A stretch of DNA of 58,080 bases from an uncultured Clostridium sp. (GTDB lineage Bacteria > Bacillota > Clostridia > Lachnospirales > Lachnospiraceae): the NCBI GenBank assembly GCA_900542035.1, contig UQMJ01000018.1:1-58080 (forward strand), read 5' to 3'. A model generated the notes under the pieces. The model ran no database searches and was not told the origin of the DNA. It saw only the letters and a program-made list of their open reading frames with translations. Below are positions 34,225 to 41,942 of the stretch, one piece after another. The translations under genes were made by a program, and so were the position numbers. Position 1 is the first letter of the stretch. Each line of letters begins with the position of its first letter.

Positions 34225-34359
34225 AGCAAATAAGAGGGAGTAGCGAATATCCATTATGGATAGATTTGAAACCGACAGCCGATGCCGCAAGGCATCCGTA
34301 TCAAATGAGACAGCAAGACTTTTATTGTGACAGGTGTCATAATAAGAGTCTTTTTTTTT
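34225..34359 (+). ncRNA. yybP-ykoY-like (manganese) riboswitch with terminator
   Basis: GGGAGTAGCG near the 5' end, CCGACAGCC in the middle and AGCAAGACTTT at the 3' end resemble the conserved parts of yybP-ykoY RNAs. P1 can pair AATAAGAG (34229-34236) with CTTTTATT (34319-34326). Inner helices include ATCC-ATTAT-GGAT and a GATGCC-GCAA-GGCATC tetraloop hairpin enclosed by ATTTGA/TCAAAT. A strong terminator (34315-34332 with 34335-34352, then nine T) uses the 3' side of P1, so ligand binding should turn expression on. Family assignment is from memory of the consensus. Confidence 0.62.
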
Positions 34360-34438
34360 CTTTTGCTGAATCAATTGTCAATTTGCTTAAAACGTAATAG
34401 GAACTAAAACAATAAAACGAATCGAAAGGAGAACAAGT

Positions 34439-34798
34439 ATGGGATGTTTGGGAAACTTACTGTGGTTTATTTTTGGCGGCGCGATAAGCGGATTAAGCTG
34501 GTGCCTGACCGGATGCCTGTGGTGCATTACTATCGTAGGGATTCCGGTAGGGATGCAGTGCTTTAAATTTGCATCTCTCAGTTTCTTCCCTTTTGGAAAA
34601 GATGTGGTATATGGAGGCGGAGCCGGTTCTTTTTTGCTGAATGTGGTCTGGCTCGTTGTATCCGGACTGCCTTTAGCCCTGGAACATCTGGTACTTGGCT
34701 GTTTACTCTGTGTTACAATCATTGGAATTCCGTTTGGTTTGCAGCAGTTTAAACTGGCCAAGCTGGCGTTGATGCCATTTGGGGCAGTGATTTATTAA
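34439..34798 (+). CDS. YccF-domain small membrane protein
   Basis: 119 residues with two similar halves, each a hydrophobic hairpin ending in a GIPVGMQCFKFASLSFFPFG or GIPFGLQQFKLAKLALMPFG type motif, which is the duplicated YccF domain. Three to four membrane-spanning segments are likely. AAAGGAGAAC precedes the ATG. Biochemical function of the family is unknown. It is the only gene behind the riboswitch-like leader, so if that RNA senses Mn2+, a role in metal homeostasis or membrane stress is suggested; this is inference. Confidence 0.85.
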   Translation: MGCLGNLLWFIFGGAISGLSWCLTGCLWCITIVGIPVGMQCFKFASLSFFPFGKDVVYGGGAGSFLLNVVWLVVSGLPLALEHLVLGCLLCVTIIGIPFGLQQFKLAKLALMPFGAVIY

Positions 34799-34809
34799 GA
34801 CGATAAAGC

Positions 34810-34923
34810 ATGGAGTCGGTTTTCGTTTTACTGGGGAAAAGCAAGGATCCCCCGATTCCTATGCAGGTACTCTTTGGAGTTCTTATGGGACTTCGCAGAT
34901 CCGAAATCAATGGCGTAAAATAG
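34810..34923 (+). pseudogene. Relic of a tyrosine recombinase (integrase)
   Basis: A 37-codon open frame contains LMGLRRSEINGVK, the box I region of tyrosine recombinases around the first catalytic Arg, and then stops where the family continues (usually YSD). Nothing of the rest of the catalytic domain is recognisable nearby. It marks an old mobile-element insertion between the YccF gene and uvrB. Confidence 0.6.
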
Positions 34924-34925
34924 AA

Positions 34926-34937
34926 GAACAGATGTTC
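34926..34937 (+). promoter_or_regulatory. LexA (SOS) box upstream of uvrB
   Basis: GAAC-AGAT-GTTC matches the Gram-positive SOS consensus core GAAC-N4-GTTC. TGTACT (34947-34952), a 17-base spacer and TATAGT (34970-34975) follow as a plausible promoter, about 290 bases before the uvrB start. uvrB is a standard SOS gene. Confidence 0.6.
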
Positions 34938-35024
34938 ACTTTCCCTGTACTTTTGAAATCGTTTGTGGTATAGTAGACGCAGAGCGTCTGCTATCGATGG
35001 CAGTCGCCAAATGCCTGCAAGCAG

Positions 35025-35168
35025 TCACTTGGCTCGTTGCTTTTTGGTATACGAAAGTGCAATGCCGGAGTCCTTTTTATATAGTTTGTTCCTGTTTCGT
35101 CCATATAGAATTACATGGGCGCGGCAGGTTGCAAAAAAAGCAAATTGTGAACGGCATTCGTCGTGGAC
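35025..35168 (-). other. Antisense open frame in the uvrB leader, possible gene relic
   Basis: A 47-codon minus-strand frame has no start codon but reads like a genuine basic C terminus, ending KKDSGIALSYTKKQRAK before a TGA. It could be the tail of a gene broken by the insertion that left the integrase relic, or chance. I do not recognise the protein. Confidence 0.2.
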
Positions 35169-35226
35169 CTATTTTGTCACGATCCGAGGAAACGCCACGA
35201 CGAAAATAAAAAGTTCCACGACGAAT
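35156..35226 (+). repeat. Three-copy inverted/direct repeat in the uvrB leader
   Basis: ATTCGTCGTGGA (35156-35167) is a perfect inverted copy of TCCACGACGAAT (35215-35226), and CCACGACGAA (35195-35204) is a third copy in the same direction as the latter. The first copy can pair with either. The outer pairing is followed directly by TTTTG, resembling a terminator, and the inner pairing would compete with it. Possible attenuator 50 bases before uvrB. Confidence 0.55.
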
Positions 35227-35276
35227 TTTTGCCTTATAGGCGTCCTTTTTTACTTTGAAATCTGGAGGTGGATTTT

Positions 35277-37274
35277 ATGCAAAATGAACAAAAAATCTTC
35301 AAATTACATTCCGAATACTCCCCCACCGGCGACCAGCCCCAGGCCATTGAGGCGTTGGTCAAAGGGTTTCAGGAAGGCAATCAATTCCAGACTTTACTAG
35401 GGGTTACGGGTTCCGGCAAGACCTTTACCATGGCGAATGTGATTGCCCAGTTAAATAAGCCGACTTTGGTAATAGCGCACAATAAGACTTTAGCAGCACA
35501 GCTCTACGGTGAGTTCAAAGAGTATTTTCCGAGTAACGCAGTAGAATACTTTGTATCCTACTACGACTATTATCAGCCGGAGGCATATGTTCCGTCTACA
35601 GACACTTACATCGAAAAGGATTCTGCAATTAACGATGAGATCGATAAGCTGCGTCATTCTGCAACAGCGGCGCTTTCTGAGCGGAGAGACGTAATTATTG
35701 TTGCGTCTGTTTCCTGCATCTATGGCTTGGGAAGCCCGATTGATTATAAAGAGATGGTAATTTCCCTAAGGCCTGGCATGATCAAGGACAGGGATGAAGT
35801 GATTCACAAGCTGATTGACATCCAGTATGCCAGAAACGATATGGATTTTAAGAGAGGAACCTTTCGGGTACGGGGAGATACCTTAGAGATTTATCCGGCC
35901 TATTCCGGAAACGAAGCCTACCGGATAGAGTTCTTTGGAGATGAAGTAGACCGGATTACGGAAATAGATACAGTTACCGGAGAAATCAAGGCCCAGCTTG
36001 GCCATGTGGCCATATTTCCGGCTTCTCATTACGTTGTGCCGAAAGATAAAATGCTTCTTGCCACAGAAAACATTTTAGCAGAAATGAAGGAGCGGGTAAC
36101 CTTTTTCAAGAGCGAAGACAAGCTGTTAGAAGCGCAGCGGATTTCGGAACGGACCAATTTTGACGTAGAAATGATGAGAGAGACTGGATTTTGTTCCGGT
36201 ATTGAAAATTACTCCCGCCATCTGACTGGTACGGCGCCAGGAGAGCCGCCCTGGACGCTGATCGACTATTTTCCAGATGATTTTCTGATTATTGTGGATG
36301 AGTCCCACATTACGCTTCCCCAGGTCAGGGGAATGTATGCAGGCGACCAGTCCAGAAAGAGAACTCTGGTAGACTACGGGTTCCGGCTTCCGTCAGCACT
36401 GGATAACCGCCCCTTGAATTTTACAGAATTTGAGAGTAAAATTAACCAGATGATGTTTGTGTCGGCAACGCCGTCTGTTTATGAAAGCGAGCATGAGCTG
36501 ATGCGGGTGGAACAGATTATCCGCCCAACCGGTCTGCTGGATCCGGAAATTTTCGTCCGTCCGGTAGAAGGGCAGATTGACGATCTGATTTCGGAGGTAA
36601 ATAAAGAAGTAGAACAGCACCACAAGGTTCTGATTACGACTCTGACCAAGAGGATGGCAGAGGATCTGACCGATTACATGAGAGAAGTGGGAATTCGGGT
36701 AAAATACCTTCATTCTGACATCGATACTCTGGAACGGGCAGAAATCATACGGGATATGCGTTTGGATGTATTTGACGTACTGGTCGGAATTAACCTGCTG
36801 AGAGAGGGACTGGATATTCCGGAGATTACGCTGGTCGCCATTCTGGATGCAGATAAAGAGGGATTTTTGCGTTCCGAAACGTCTTTGATTCAGACCATTG
36901 GACGGGCTGCCCGAAACAGCGAAGGTCATGTAATCATGTATGCAGATACGATTACCGATTCCATGCGCAATGCGATAGAAGAGACCAACCGGCGCCGGAA
37001 GATTCAGCAGAAATACAACGAAGAACATGGCATTACGCCTACTACTATTAAGAAAGCGGTCAGAGATCTGATTGCCATTTCCAAAGCGGCTGCTGAGTCG
37101 GAAAAAGATTTTAAGAAAGAACCGGAATCCATGGATGAAAAGGAACTGAACCAGTTGGTAAAGGAACTGACCAAGAAGATGCATCAGGCAGCTGCCGAGC
37201 TGAACTTTGAGGAAGCTGCCAGATTGCGGGATCGGATGATTGAAGTAAAAAAAGCTCTGCTGGATCTGGAATAA
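35277..37274 (+). CDS. uvrB: Excinuclease ABC subunit B
   Basis: 665 residues from the ATG at 35277; the in-frame GTG at 35268 lies in the ribosome site TGGAGGTG. UvrB is the DNA-damage verification helicase of nucleotide excision repair, loaded by UvrA and recruiting UvrC. Walker A is GVTGSGKT (42-49); the beta-hairpin segment YYDYYQPEAYVP, DESH and the C-terminal helicase motifs (LREGLDIPE, QTIGRAARN) are present. A UVR motif (LTKKMHQAAAELNFEEAARLRD) ends the protein. The gene stands alone behind a long leader with an SOS box; uvrA and uvrC are not in the window. Confidence 0.97.
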   Translation: MQNEQKIFKLHSEYSPTGDQPQAIEALVKGFQEGNQFQTLLGVTGSGKTFTMANVIAQLNKPTLVIAHNKTLAAQLYGEFKEYFPSNAVEYFVSYYDYYQPEAYVPSTDTYIEKDSAINDEIDKLRHSATAALSERRDVIIVASVSCIYGLGSPIDYKEMVISLRPGMIKDRDEVIHKLIDIQYARNDMDFKRGTFRVRGDTLEIYPAYSGNEAYRIEFFGDEVDRITEIDTVTGEIKAQLGHVAIFPASHYVVPKDKMLLATENILAEMKERVTFFKSEDKLLEAQRISERTNFDVEMMRETGFCSGIENYSRHLTGTAPGEPPWTLIDYFPDDFLIIVDESHITLPQVRGMYAGDQSRKRTLVDYGFRLPSALDNRPLNFTEFESKINQMMFVSATPSVYESEHELMRVEQIIRPTGLLDPEIFVRPVEGQIDDLISEVNKEVEQHHKVLITTLTKRMAEDLTDYMREVGIRVKYLHSDIDTLERAEIIRDMRLDVFDVLVGINLLREGLDIPEITLVAILDADKEGFLRSETSLIQTIGRAARNSEGHVIMYADTITDSMRNAIEETNRRRKIQQKYNEEHGITPTTIKKAVRDLIAISKAAAESEKDFKKEPESMDEKELNQLVKELTKKMHQAAAELNFEEAARLRDRMIEVKKALLDLE

Positions 37275-37328
37275 ACGGGAAACATGGACGTCATCCATAT
37301 GAACTTATCAGATAGGAAGATATCTACT

Positions 37329-38138
37329 ATGACAGAAGAAAGAACCAGGACAACAGAACGAGAACACGATAAATTATTGGTGGATACTGCCGTAACGGCG
37401 GGAGAAATTATGCTGGTCAGCGGTGCGGAAATCTATCGCGTAGAAGACACCGTTGGGCGGATTCTTTCAATAGAGCCAGATCGGAAGGCAGAAAATGTGG
37501 CGCTTGGAACCAGCCTGATTGTAACGCTGGATCGGCCTGGACAGGAAAGCCTGACGGTAATGCGCCGGATCCGGAACCGGTCTGCCAATCTGAATCGGGT
37601 ATGCAAAGCCAATGAAGTTTCCCGCAGGCTTTGTTCCGGAACAATGGAGCTTTCAGAAGCAGGAGCTGCATTAAAAGAAATCAAGACTGAAAAACAGTAC
37701 GGAGATATTACAAAGGCAATCGGATATATCGGAGTATCTGCTTTCTTTGCCCTTTTGCTGGGAGGAACCTGGAAAGAAGGACTGGGAGCAGGGATAGCAG
37801 GAGTATTTTTGGCAATCGTATGCCTTCTTACAGAAAAGGTCCGTCTGAACGACTTTTGTATTAATGCCCTAGGGGCATTTGCAGTAGGATTTACTGCGCT
37901 GACAGTAGAACAATGGGTAATTCCAGGCATGGACGGCAATGCAGTCATTACCGGTGCGATTATGCCTCTTGTGCCAGGAGTGACGTTTACGACAGCAATC
38001 AGGGATATTTTAAACGGAGATTATTCTTCCGGAACCAGCCGGATGATGGAAGCATTGGTAGTGGCATTGTCGGTAGCAGTGGGAATTGGTACGGCTATGA
38101 CGATATTTGGGAACATGATGGGAGGAGCCGGCTTATGA
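37329..38138 (+). CDS. ThrE-type threonine/serine exporter, large component (YjjP-like)
   Basis: About 269 residues from the ATG at 37329, which has AGGAAG at a good distance; ATG 37284 is an alternative without a clear ribosome site. The cytoplasmic N-terminal region (LLVDTAVTAGEIMLVSGAEIYRVEDTV) is the usual opening of the DUF1212/ThrE family, followed by about five membrane helices (from residue 140) with PLVPGVTFTTAIRDI in the loop. It works with the small partner encoded next, which it overlaps as ATGA. Corynebacterial ThrE exports threonine and serine and enterobacterial YjjPB exports succinate, so the substrate here is open. Confidence 0.85.
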   Translation: MTEERTRTTEREHDKLLVDTAVTAGEIMLVSGAEIYRVEDTVGRILSIEPDRKAENVALGTSLIVTLDRPGQESLTVMRRIRNRSANLNRVCKANEVSRRLCSGTMELSEAGAALKEIKTEKQYGDITKAIGYIGVSAFFALLLGGTWKEGLGAGIAGVFLAIVCLLTEKVRLNDFCINALGAFAVGFTALTVEQWVIPGMDGNAVITGAIMPLVPGVTFTTAIRDILNGDYSSGTSRMMEALVVALSVAVGIGTAMTIFGNMMGGAGL

Positions 38139-38653
38139 CGATACAGACAGCAGTACAGACTCTTTCTGCATTTTTGGCAGTCGTATGCTTCGGCCTTCTT
38201 CTGGAAATGCCGAAGCGGTATTTAGTTGACGCAGGTGTGGTAGGCGGAGCAGGATGGCTGGTATATCTGCTGACTGCACAATGGAGCGGATCAAACATTC
38301 TGGCGGCGTTTGCTTCCACATTGGTAGTTGCGCTGATCAGCCACATTTTTGCTCGTTTTCTGAAAGCTCCGGTTACCGTATTTTTAGTAGCCGGAATCCT
38401 GCCGGCAGTTCCAGGAGCGTCAATTTACCGCTGCGTATTTTATGTAATCCGCAGCGGAAGGAGCCTGTCTACCTACTATCTGGTAGAAACGCTGCAGATT
38501 GCAGGAGCGATTGCAGTGGCTATTTTTATCATGGATTCTATTTTCCGACTGGTTCAGGACCATGAGAAACGACGGAAAGAGAATCATTTGTGCGGGAATA
38601 GCGGTAGATCTGATTTGACAGGCGATCTTCCACAGAAACTTCCGACTGATTGA
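38135..38653 (+). CDS. ThrE-type exporter, small component (YjjB-like)
   Basis: 172 residues, with about five membrane helices and the family motif LPAVPGASIYRCVFY. It matches the DUF3815 half of ThrE and completes the transporter with the preceding gene (ATGA overlap). The last 38 codons run into the 3' end of the convergent DUF5688 gene, a 116-base tail-to-tail overlap; the hydrophilic C-terminal tail after FRLVQDHEKRRKEN is probably not conserved. Confidence 0.85.
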   Translation: MTIQTAVQTLSAFLAVVCFGLLLEMPKRYLVDAGVVGGAGWLVYLLTAQWSGSNILAAFASTLVVALISHIFARFLKAPVTVFLVAGILPAVPGASIYRCVFYVIRSGRSLSTYYLVETLQIAGAIAVAIFIMDSIFRLVQDHEKRRKENHLCGNSGRSDLTGDLPQKLPTD

Positions 38654-39464
38654 TTTCAAAAACCATCTGGCTGAATTCTTCATAATCAATGTCCGGACTG
38701 TCGGCAGTAAGCAGGACTTCGTGGATACTGGAAGGCAGAATTAACAGATCTGTTTTCTGGCTGTCTGCGAAGTCTTTTATGATGTCCGGATAACAGATAC
38801 AGGCTGAGCCATACAGATTGTCTGGATTTGAGAGCACGTAAAATGGAAGATCTGAAAAAGAAGCTTCCGATTCAGAAAGAGGAATGGAAGAGGGAAATTC
38901 CTGGATGGTCTGGGCCAGACTTTTTATGACCGGAGGGAAGAGGCGGGGAGTATTTTGGAAAGCGCATTCCTGAAGGCGGGCGGGAGAAACGTTCCAGACA
39001 GATAGCTGGGAATTGCGGATTAAGGCGGTCATTTGCTGGGTGCTGCTGTCATCCGTAAGATAAATACAGAAAACAATGGCTAAATCCAGATAAGGGATAT
39101 GGGGAACGGTTTTTAAAAGAGTCTGGTTGGATGAGGCGTGGATGAGACGAAAGATAATCTTGTCTTTCAGATAAGAGAAGTTTTGGAACAACTGAATATC
39201 CAGAGCAGAAAAAGAACCTCTGCGGTGGTAGAGATTTAAAATCTCCTGATAAATGCTGGTAAGCGGCTGCCCGTTCTGGTAGGCCTCATAGAAGCTGTTT
39301 AAGTAAATAGTGGGAGAAACTGCTTCATCGGGAGTCTGGATGCAGATGCCGTCTAACAGGATGCCATTGTTTTTTTGTACCTGTTCCAGATGAACGGTGC
39401 AGGAATCCGGAAGGATCGTTTGAATGTGGGATGCAATAAGATTGAGAAATGTTTTGTATACCAT
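38538..39464 (-). CDS. DUF5688 family protein, function unknown
   Basis: 308 residues from the ATG at 39464, which has the very strong AAAGGAGGT site; the frame extends 65 codons upstream without support. The sequence fits the DUF5688 family frequent in Lachnospiraceae (N-terminal helical part, a central segment ending in LPFYVLSNPDNLYGSACI, then LLILPSSIHEVLL and YRYSR near the end). No signal peptide, membrane helix or catalytic motif is evident. Its 3' end overlaps the exporter gene on the other strand. No neighbour suggests a function. Confidence 0.75.
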   Translation of the reverse strand: MVYKTFLNLIASHIQTILPDSCTVHLEQVQKNNGILLDGICIQTPDEAVSPTIYLNSFYEAYQNGQPLTSIYQEILNLYHRRGSFSALDIQLFQNFSYLKDKIIFRLIHASSNQTLLKTVPHIPYLDLAIVFCIYLTDDSSTQQMTALIRNSQLSVWNVSPARLQECAFQNTPRLFPPVIKSLAQTIQEFPSSIPLSESEASFSDLPFYVLSNPDNLYGSACICYPDIIKDFADSQKTDLLILPSSIHEVLLTADSPDIDYEEFSQMVFEINQSEVSVEDRLSNQIYRYSRTNDSLSVVSHGPEPVGK

Positions 39465-39689
39465 AGACAGTATACCTCCTTTGATCATATTTGCAGGAGC
39501 TGCGAACGCAGTTCTGACATACAGAATTGATAGTACCCGTATTGCCCCTGTACACGGATTCGGCAAAAAAGAATTAAGAAAATTGTCAGATTCTATCAGA
39601 AAGAAACGTGTTAGAATGATAAATGGGATTTTGTACGGAACATGGATACGAAACGTCATATAGAAAATAAGAAATTCAGAAAAGAAAAA
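39465..39689. other. Intergenic stretch between DUF5688 gene and tRNA-Arg
   Basis: No gene is supported here. It holds the 19-base word ATTGCCCCTGTACACGGAT (39541-39559) shared with the hairpin at 7972-7991 and a short inverted repeat CTGCG-AA-CGCAG near 39500. No clear promoter for the DUF5688 gene was found. Confidence 0.4.
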
Positions 39690-39761
39690 TGCGTCTGATA
39701 GGAATCGAACCTACGCACACGGCTCCGGAGGCCATTGCTCTATCCACTGAGCTACAGACGC
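39690..39761 (-). tRNA. tRNA-Arg (anticodon CCG)
   Basis: Cloverleaf on the minus strand: acceptor GCGTCTG / CAGACGC, D-stem GCTC/GAGC, anticodon stem ATGGC/GCCGT around loop CTCCGGA (anticodon CCG, reading CGG), T-arm GTAGG-TTCGAAT-CCTAT, discriminator A. 72 nucleotides; CCA is not encoded. A T-rich stretch follows. Confidence 0.95.
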
Positions 39762-39770
39762 ATCTCTTGT

Positions 39771-39799
39771 ATTGTACTATATTTTTTGCAGATCTGCAA
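39771..39799 (-). promoter_or_regulatory. tRNA-Arg promoter overlapping a 14-bp palindrome
   Basis: Minus strand TTGCAG (39799-39794), 17-base spacer, TACAAT (39776-39771). The -35 is half of the perfect palindrome TTGCAGATCTGCAA (39786-39799), which could be a protein-binding site or chance. Confidence 0.65.
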
Positions 39800-39811
39800 G
39801 CCCTAATTTTA

Positions 39812-39840
39812 TTGCTTTTTTAATTTAATTTTGTTAAAAT
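39812..39840 (+). promoter_or_regulatory. Promoter of the gene at 39879
   Basis: TTGCTT (39812-39817), 17-base spacer, TAAAAT (39835-39840), in an AT-rich stretch upstream of the AGGAGGT site. Confidence 0.6.
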
Positions 39841-39878
39841 AACCCCATGCAGCAAAAGAAGAATCAGGAGGTATTGAT

Positions 39879-40790
39879 TTGAGAAGGAAAGATAATAAAT
39901 ATGGCTATTCGTCATTTACAGAAGAAGAGCTGCGGAAATACTTGAAATGGCTTACCATTCCAGGCATTCTTATTATCCTGGTACTGGTGGTAATATTAGC
40001 GAAAAACCTGGCAGGAGGAAGCGGTACAGACAGCAGCCAGACGTCTGTCCAGGCAGAACAGCCTTCGGGAGAGGGAGATTTAAAAGAAGGACAGCAGGAA
40101 GCTGTGACAGCTCCAGCAGAGAGCGGAAGCGAACAGAGCAGTCAGGAAACCAGCGGGGAGACCCAGGCAGAACAGACAGAAGAAAATTTTGCAAAGGACG
40201 GTGTGCCGGAAATCAATGCATTGATGGAGCGGTATTTTACGGCAAAGCAAAATGCAGACATTGAAACCATTTACCAGCTGTTTGGGCGTACAGATCTGGA
40301 AGGAGCCGAGGCGTTAGAGAGCCAGTACCGCTATACGTCCCGTTATACAGACGGCTATGAAAATATTGCCTGCTATACCAGACAAGGCGGGGCAGAAGGA
40401 AGTTATCTGGTCTATGTCAGCTACGATTTGAAGTTTAAAAATGTAGAAACCCTGGCTCCTGGATTATTCCGCGCCTATGTGATTACCAATGAAGACGGAA
40501 GCCTTCAGCTGGTGGACAGCAGCCTTCAGGGAGAAGAGGTTCTTCAGGAATTCGAAGCGGCGGAAAAGACCGACGAGCTGATTCTTTTGAGAACCCAGAT
40601 TTACGCAAAATTAAGACAGGCCTTAGAAACCGATCCGGATCTGGCAGGCGTATACGGCGTTCTTCAGAAAAATCCGGCCGTCGGAGAAACACAGGAAAGC
40701 AAAGAAGGAAGTTCTGTTTCCCTGATGCCGCAAGAAGACGCCCAGATAGAAATTGAAGGCACACAGGCTGAAACAGAAAGCGGGGAGTAA
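39879..40790 (+). CDS. Single-pass membrane protein with extracytoplasmic domain, function unknown
   Basis: 303 residues, starting at a TTG with AGGAGGT nine bases upstream. A short cytoplasmic N terminus is followed by one hydrophobic helix (about 26-44), a low-complexity Gln/Ser/Glu-rich linker (to about 105) and a globular domain (about 110-240, VPEINALMERYFTAKQNAD onward) resembling NTF2-like folds, with a polar tail. Similar bitopic proteins are common near queA in Lachnospiraceae, but I know no function. The stop is 3 bases from queA, so they are likely co-transcribed. Confidence 0.75.
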   Translation: MRRKDNKYGYSSFTEEELRKYLKWLTIPGILIILVLVVILAKNLAGGSGTDSSQTSVQAEQPSGEGDLKEGQQEAVTAPAESGSEQSSQETSGETQAEQTEENFAKDGVPEINALMERYFTAKQNADIETIYQLFGRTDLEGAEALESQYRYTSRYTDGYENIACYTRQGGAEGSYLVYVSYDLKFKNVETLAPGLFRAYVITNEDGSLQLVDSSLQGEEVLQEFEAAEKTDELILLRTQIYAKLRQALETDPDLAGVYGVLQKNPAVGETQESKEGSSVSLMPQEDAQIEIEGTQAETESGE

Positions 40791-40793
40791 AAC

Positions 40794-41831
40794 ATGGATG
40801 TAAAAGATTTTTATTTTGACTTGCCTCAGGAGCTGATCGCCCAGGATCCACTGGAGGATCGGTCTGCTTCCAGGCTGCTGGTATTAAATAAACATACAGG
40901 ACGGGTAACCCATAGGCATTTCAGGGATATTAAGGAATATCTGAAACCAGGAGACTGTCTGGTCATCAATGACACAAAAGTAATTCCGGCCAGACTGTTT
41001 GGAATTAAGAAAGACACCGGCGCAAAGATAGAAGTGCTTTTATTAAAGAGACGGGAAAATGACATCTGGGAAACGCTGGTAAAACCAGGAAAAAAGGCGA
41101 AGCCAGGGACTGAGCTGGAGTTTGGAGACGGCCGTCTGACTGCTACGGTAGTCGATGTGGTAGAAGAAGGAAACCGGCTGATTCAGTTCCATTATGAGGG
41201 GATTTTTGAAGAAATCTTAGATGAACTGGGACAGATGCCGCTGCCTCCTTACATTACCCATCAGCTTCAGGACAAAAACCGGTACCAGACGGTTTATGCA
41301 AAGCATGAAGGGTCTGCAGCAGCGCCGACAGCGGGCCTTCATTTTACAAAGGAACTTCTGGACGAAATTGAGGCGATGGGAGTAAAAATTGCCCATGTGA
41401 CCCTTCACGTAGGCCTGGGTACCTTCCGTCCGGTAAAAGTAGACAATGTACTGGATCACCATATGCATTCGGAATTTTATATGGTAGAAGAATCCGAAGC
41501 CAAAAAGGTCAACGATACTAAGGCGGCAGGCGGACGGGTTATCTGCGTAGGAACCACCAGCTGCCGCACCATTGAATCGGCAGCGGGAGCAGATGGAACC
41601 TTAAAAGCAGGAAGCGGCTGGACAGAGATTTTTATCTATCCAGGGTATCAGTTTAAGATTTTAGACTGTCTGATTACCAACTTCCATCTGCCGGAATCCA
41701 CTCTGGTTATGCTGGTTTCCGCTCTGGCCGGAAGGGAATCTGTGTTGGAAGCTTATCAGCAGGCCATCAAAGAGCGGTATCGCTTCTTCTCATTTGGGGA
41801 TGCCATGTTTATTACCGATGAAGATGAATAA
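40794..41831 (+). CDS. queA: S-adenosylmethionine:tRNA ribosyltransferase-isomerase
   Basis: 345 residues. It transfers the ribosyl part of SAM to preQ1 in tRNA, making epoxyqueuosine. Recognised by FYFDLPQELIAQDPLEDRSASR in part (DLPQELIAQ, DRSASRLL), KVIPARLFG, LPPYI, TVYAKHEGSAAAPTAGLHF in part (GSAAAPTAGLHF), HVGLGTFRPV and a C-terminal NFHLPEST. No tgt follows. GGGGAG precedes the start. A terminator separates it from rluF. Confidence 0.96.
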   Translation: MDVKDFYFDLPQELIAQDPLEDRSASRLLVLNKHTGRVTHRHFRDIKEYLKPGDCLVINDTKVIPARLFGIKKDTGAKIEVLLLKRRENDIWETLVKPGKKAKPGTELEFGDGRLTATVVDVVEEGNRLIQFHYEGIFEEILDELGQMPLPPYITHQLQDKNRYQTVYAKHEGSAAAPTAGLHFTKELLDEIEAMGVKIAHVTLHVGLGTFRPVKVDNVLDHHMHSEFYMVEESEAKKVNDTKAAGGRVICVGTTSCRTIESAAGADGTLKAGSGWTEIFIYPGYQFKILDCLITNFHLPESTLVMLVSALAGRESVLEAYQQAIKERYRFFSFGDAMFITDEDE

Positions 41832-41860
41832 AACGGCAGTTTTTTTACAGCCGATACAAT

Positions 41861-41894
41861 GCGTCCAACGCTTGTGAAGCGCTGGGCGTTTTTC
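41861..41894 (+). terminator. Intrinsic terminator between queA and rluF, with a competing repeat
   Basis: GCGTCCAACGCTT / AAGCGCTGGGCG with a GTG loop and TTTTT. The left arm includes GTCCAACGC (41863-41871), which is also perfectly complementary to GCGTTGGAC at 41910-41918 further down. The second pairing could disrupt the terminator. Confidence 0.75.
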
Positions 41895-41942
41895 CTATCA
41901 TGGGGACACGCGTTGGACAGCATTTGGGAAAGAGAAGGAATT

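Noticed and set aside
35156..35226. CRISPR array
   Set aside because: Only three short copies of a 10-12 base word, one inverted, with unequal spacing; no cas genes in the window.
34963..35400. 145-codon open frame before uvrB on the plus strand
   Set aside because: It overlaps the true uvrB start in another frame, contains the leader repeats, has no ribosome site and no recognisable domain.
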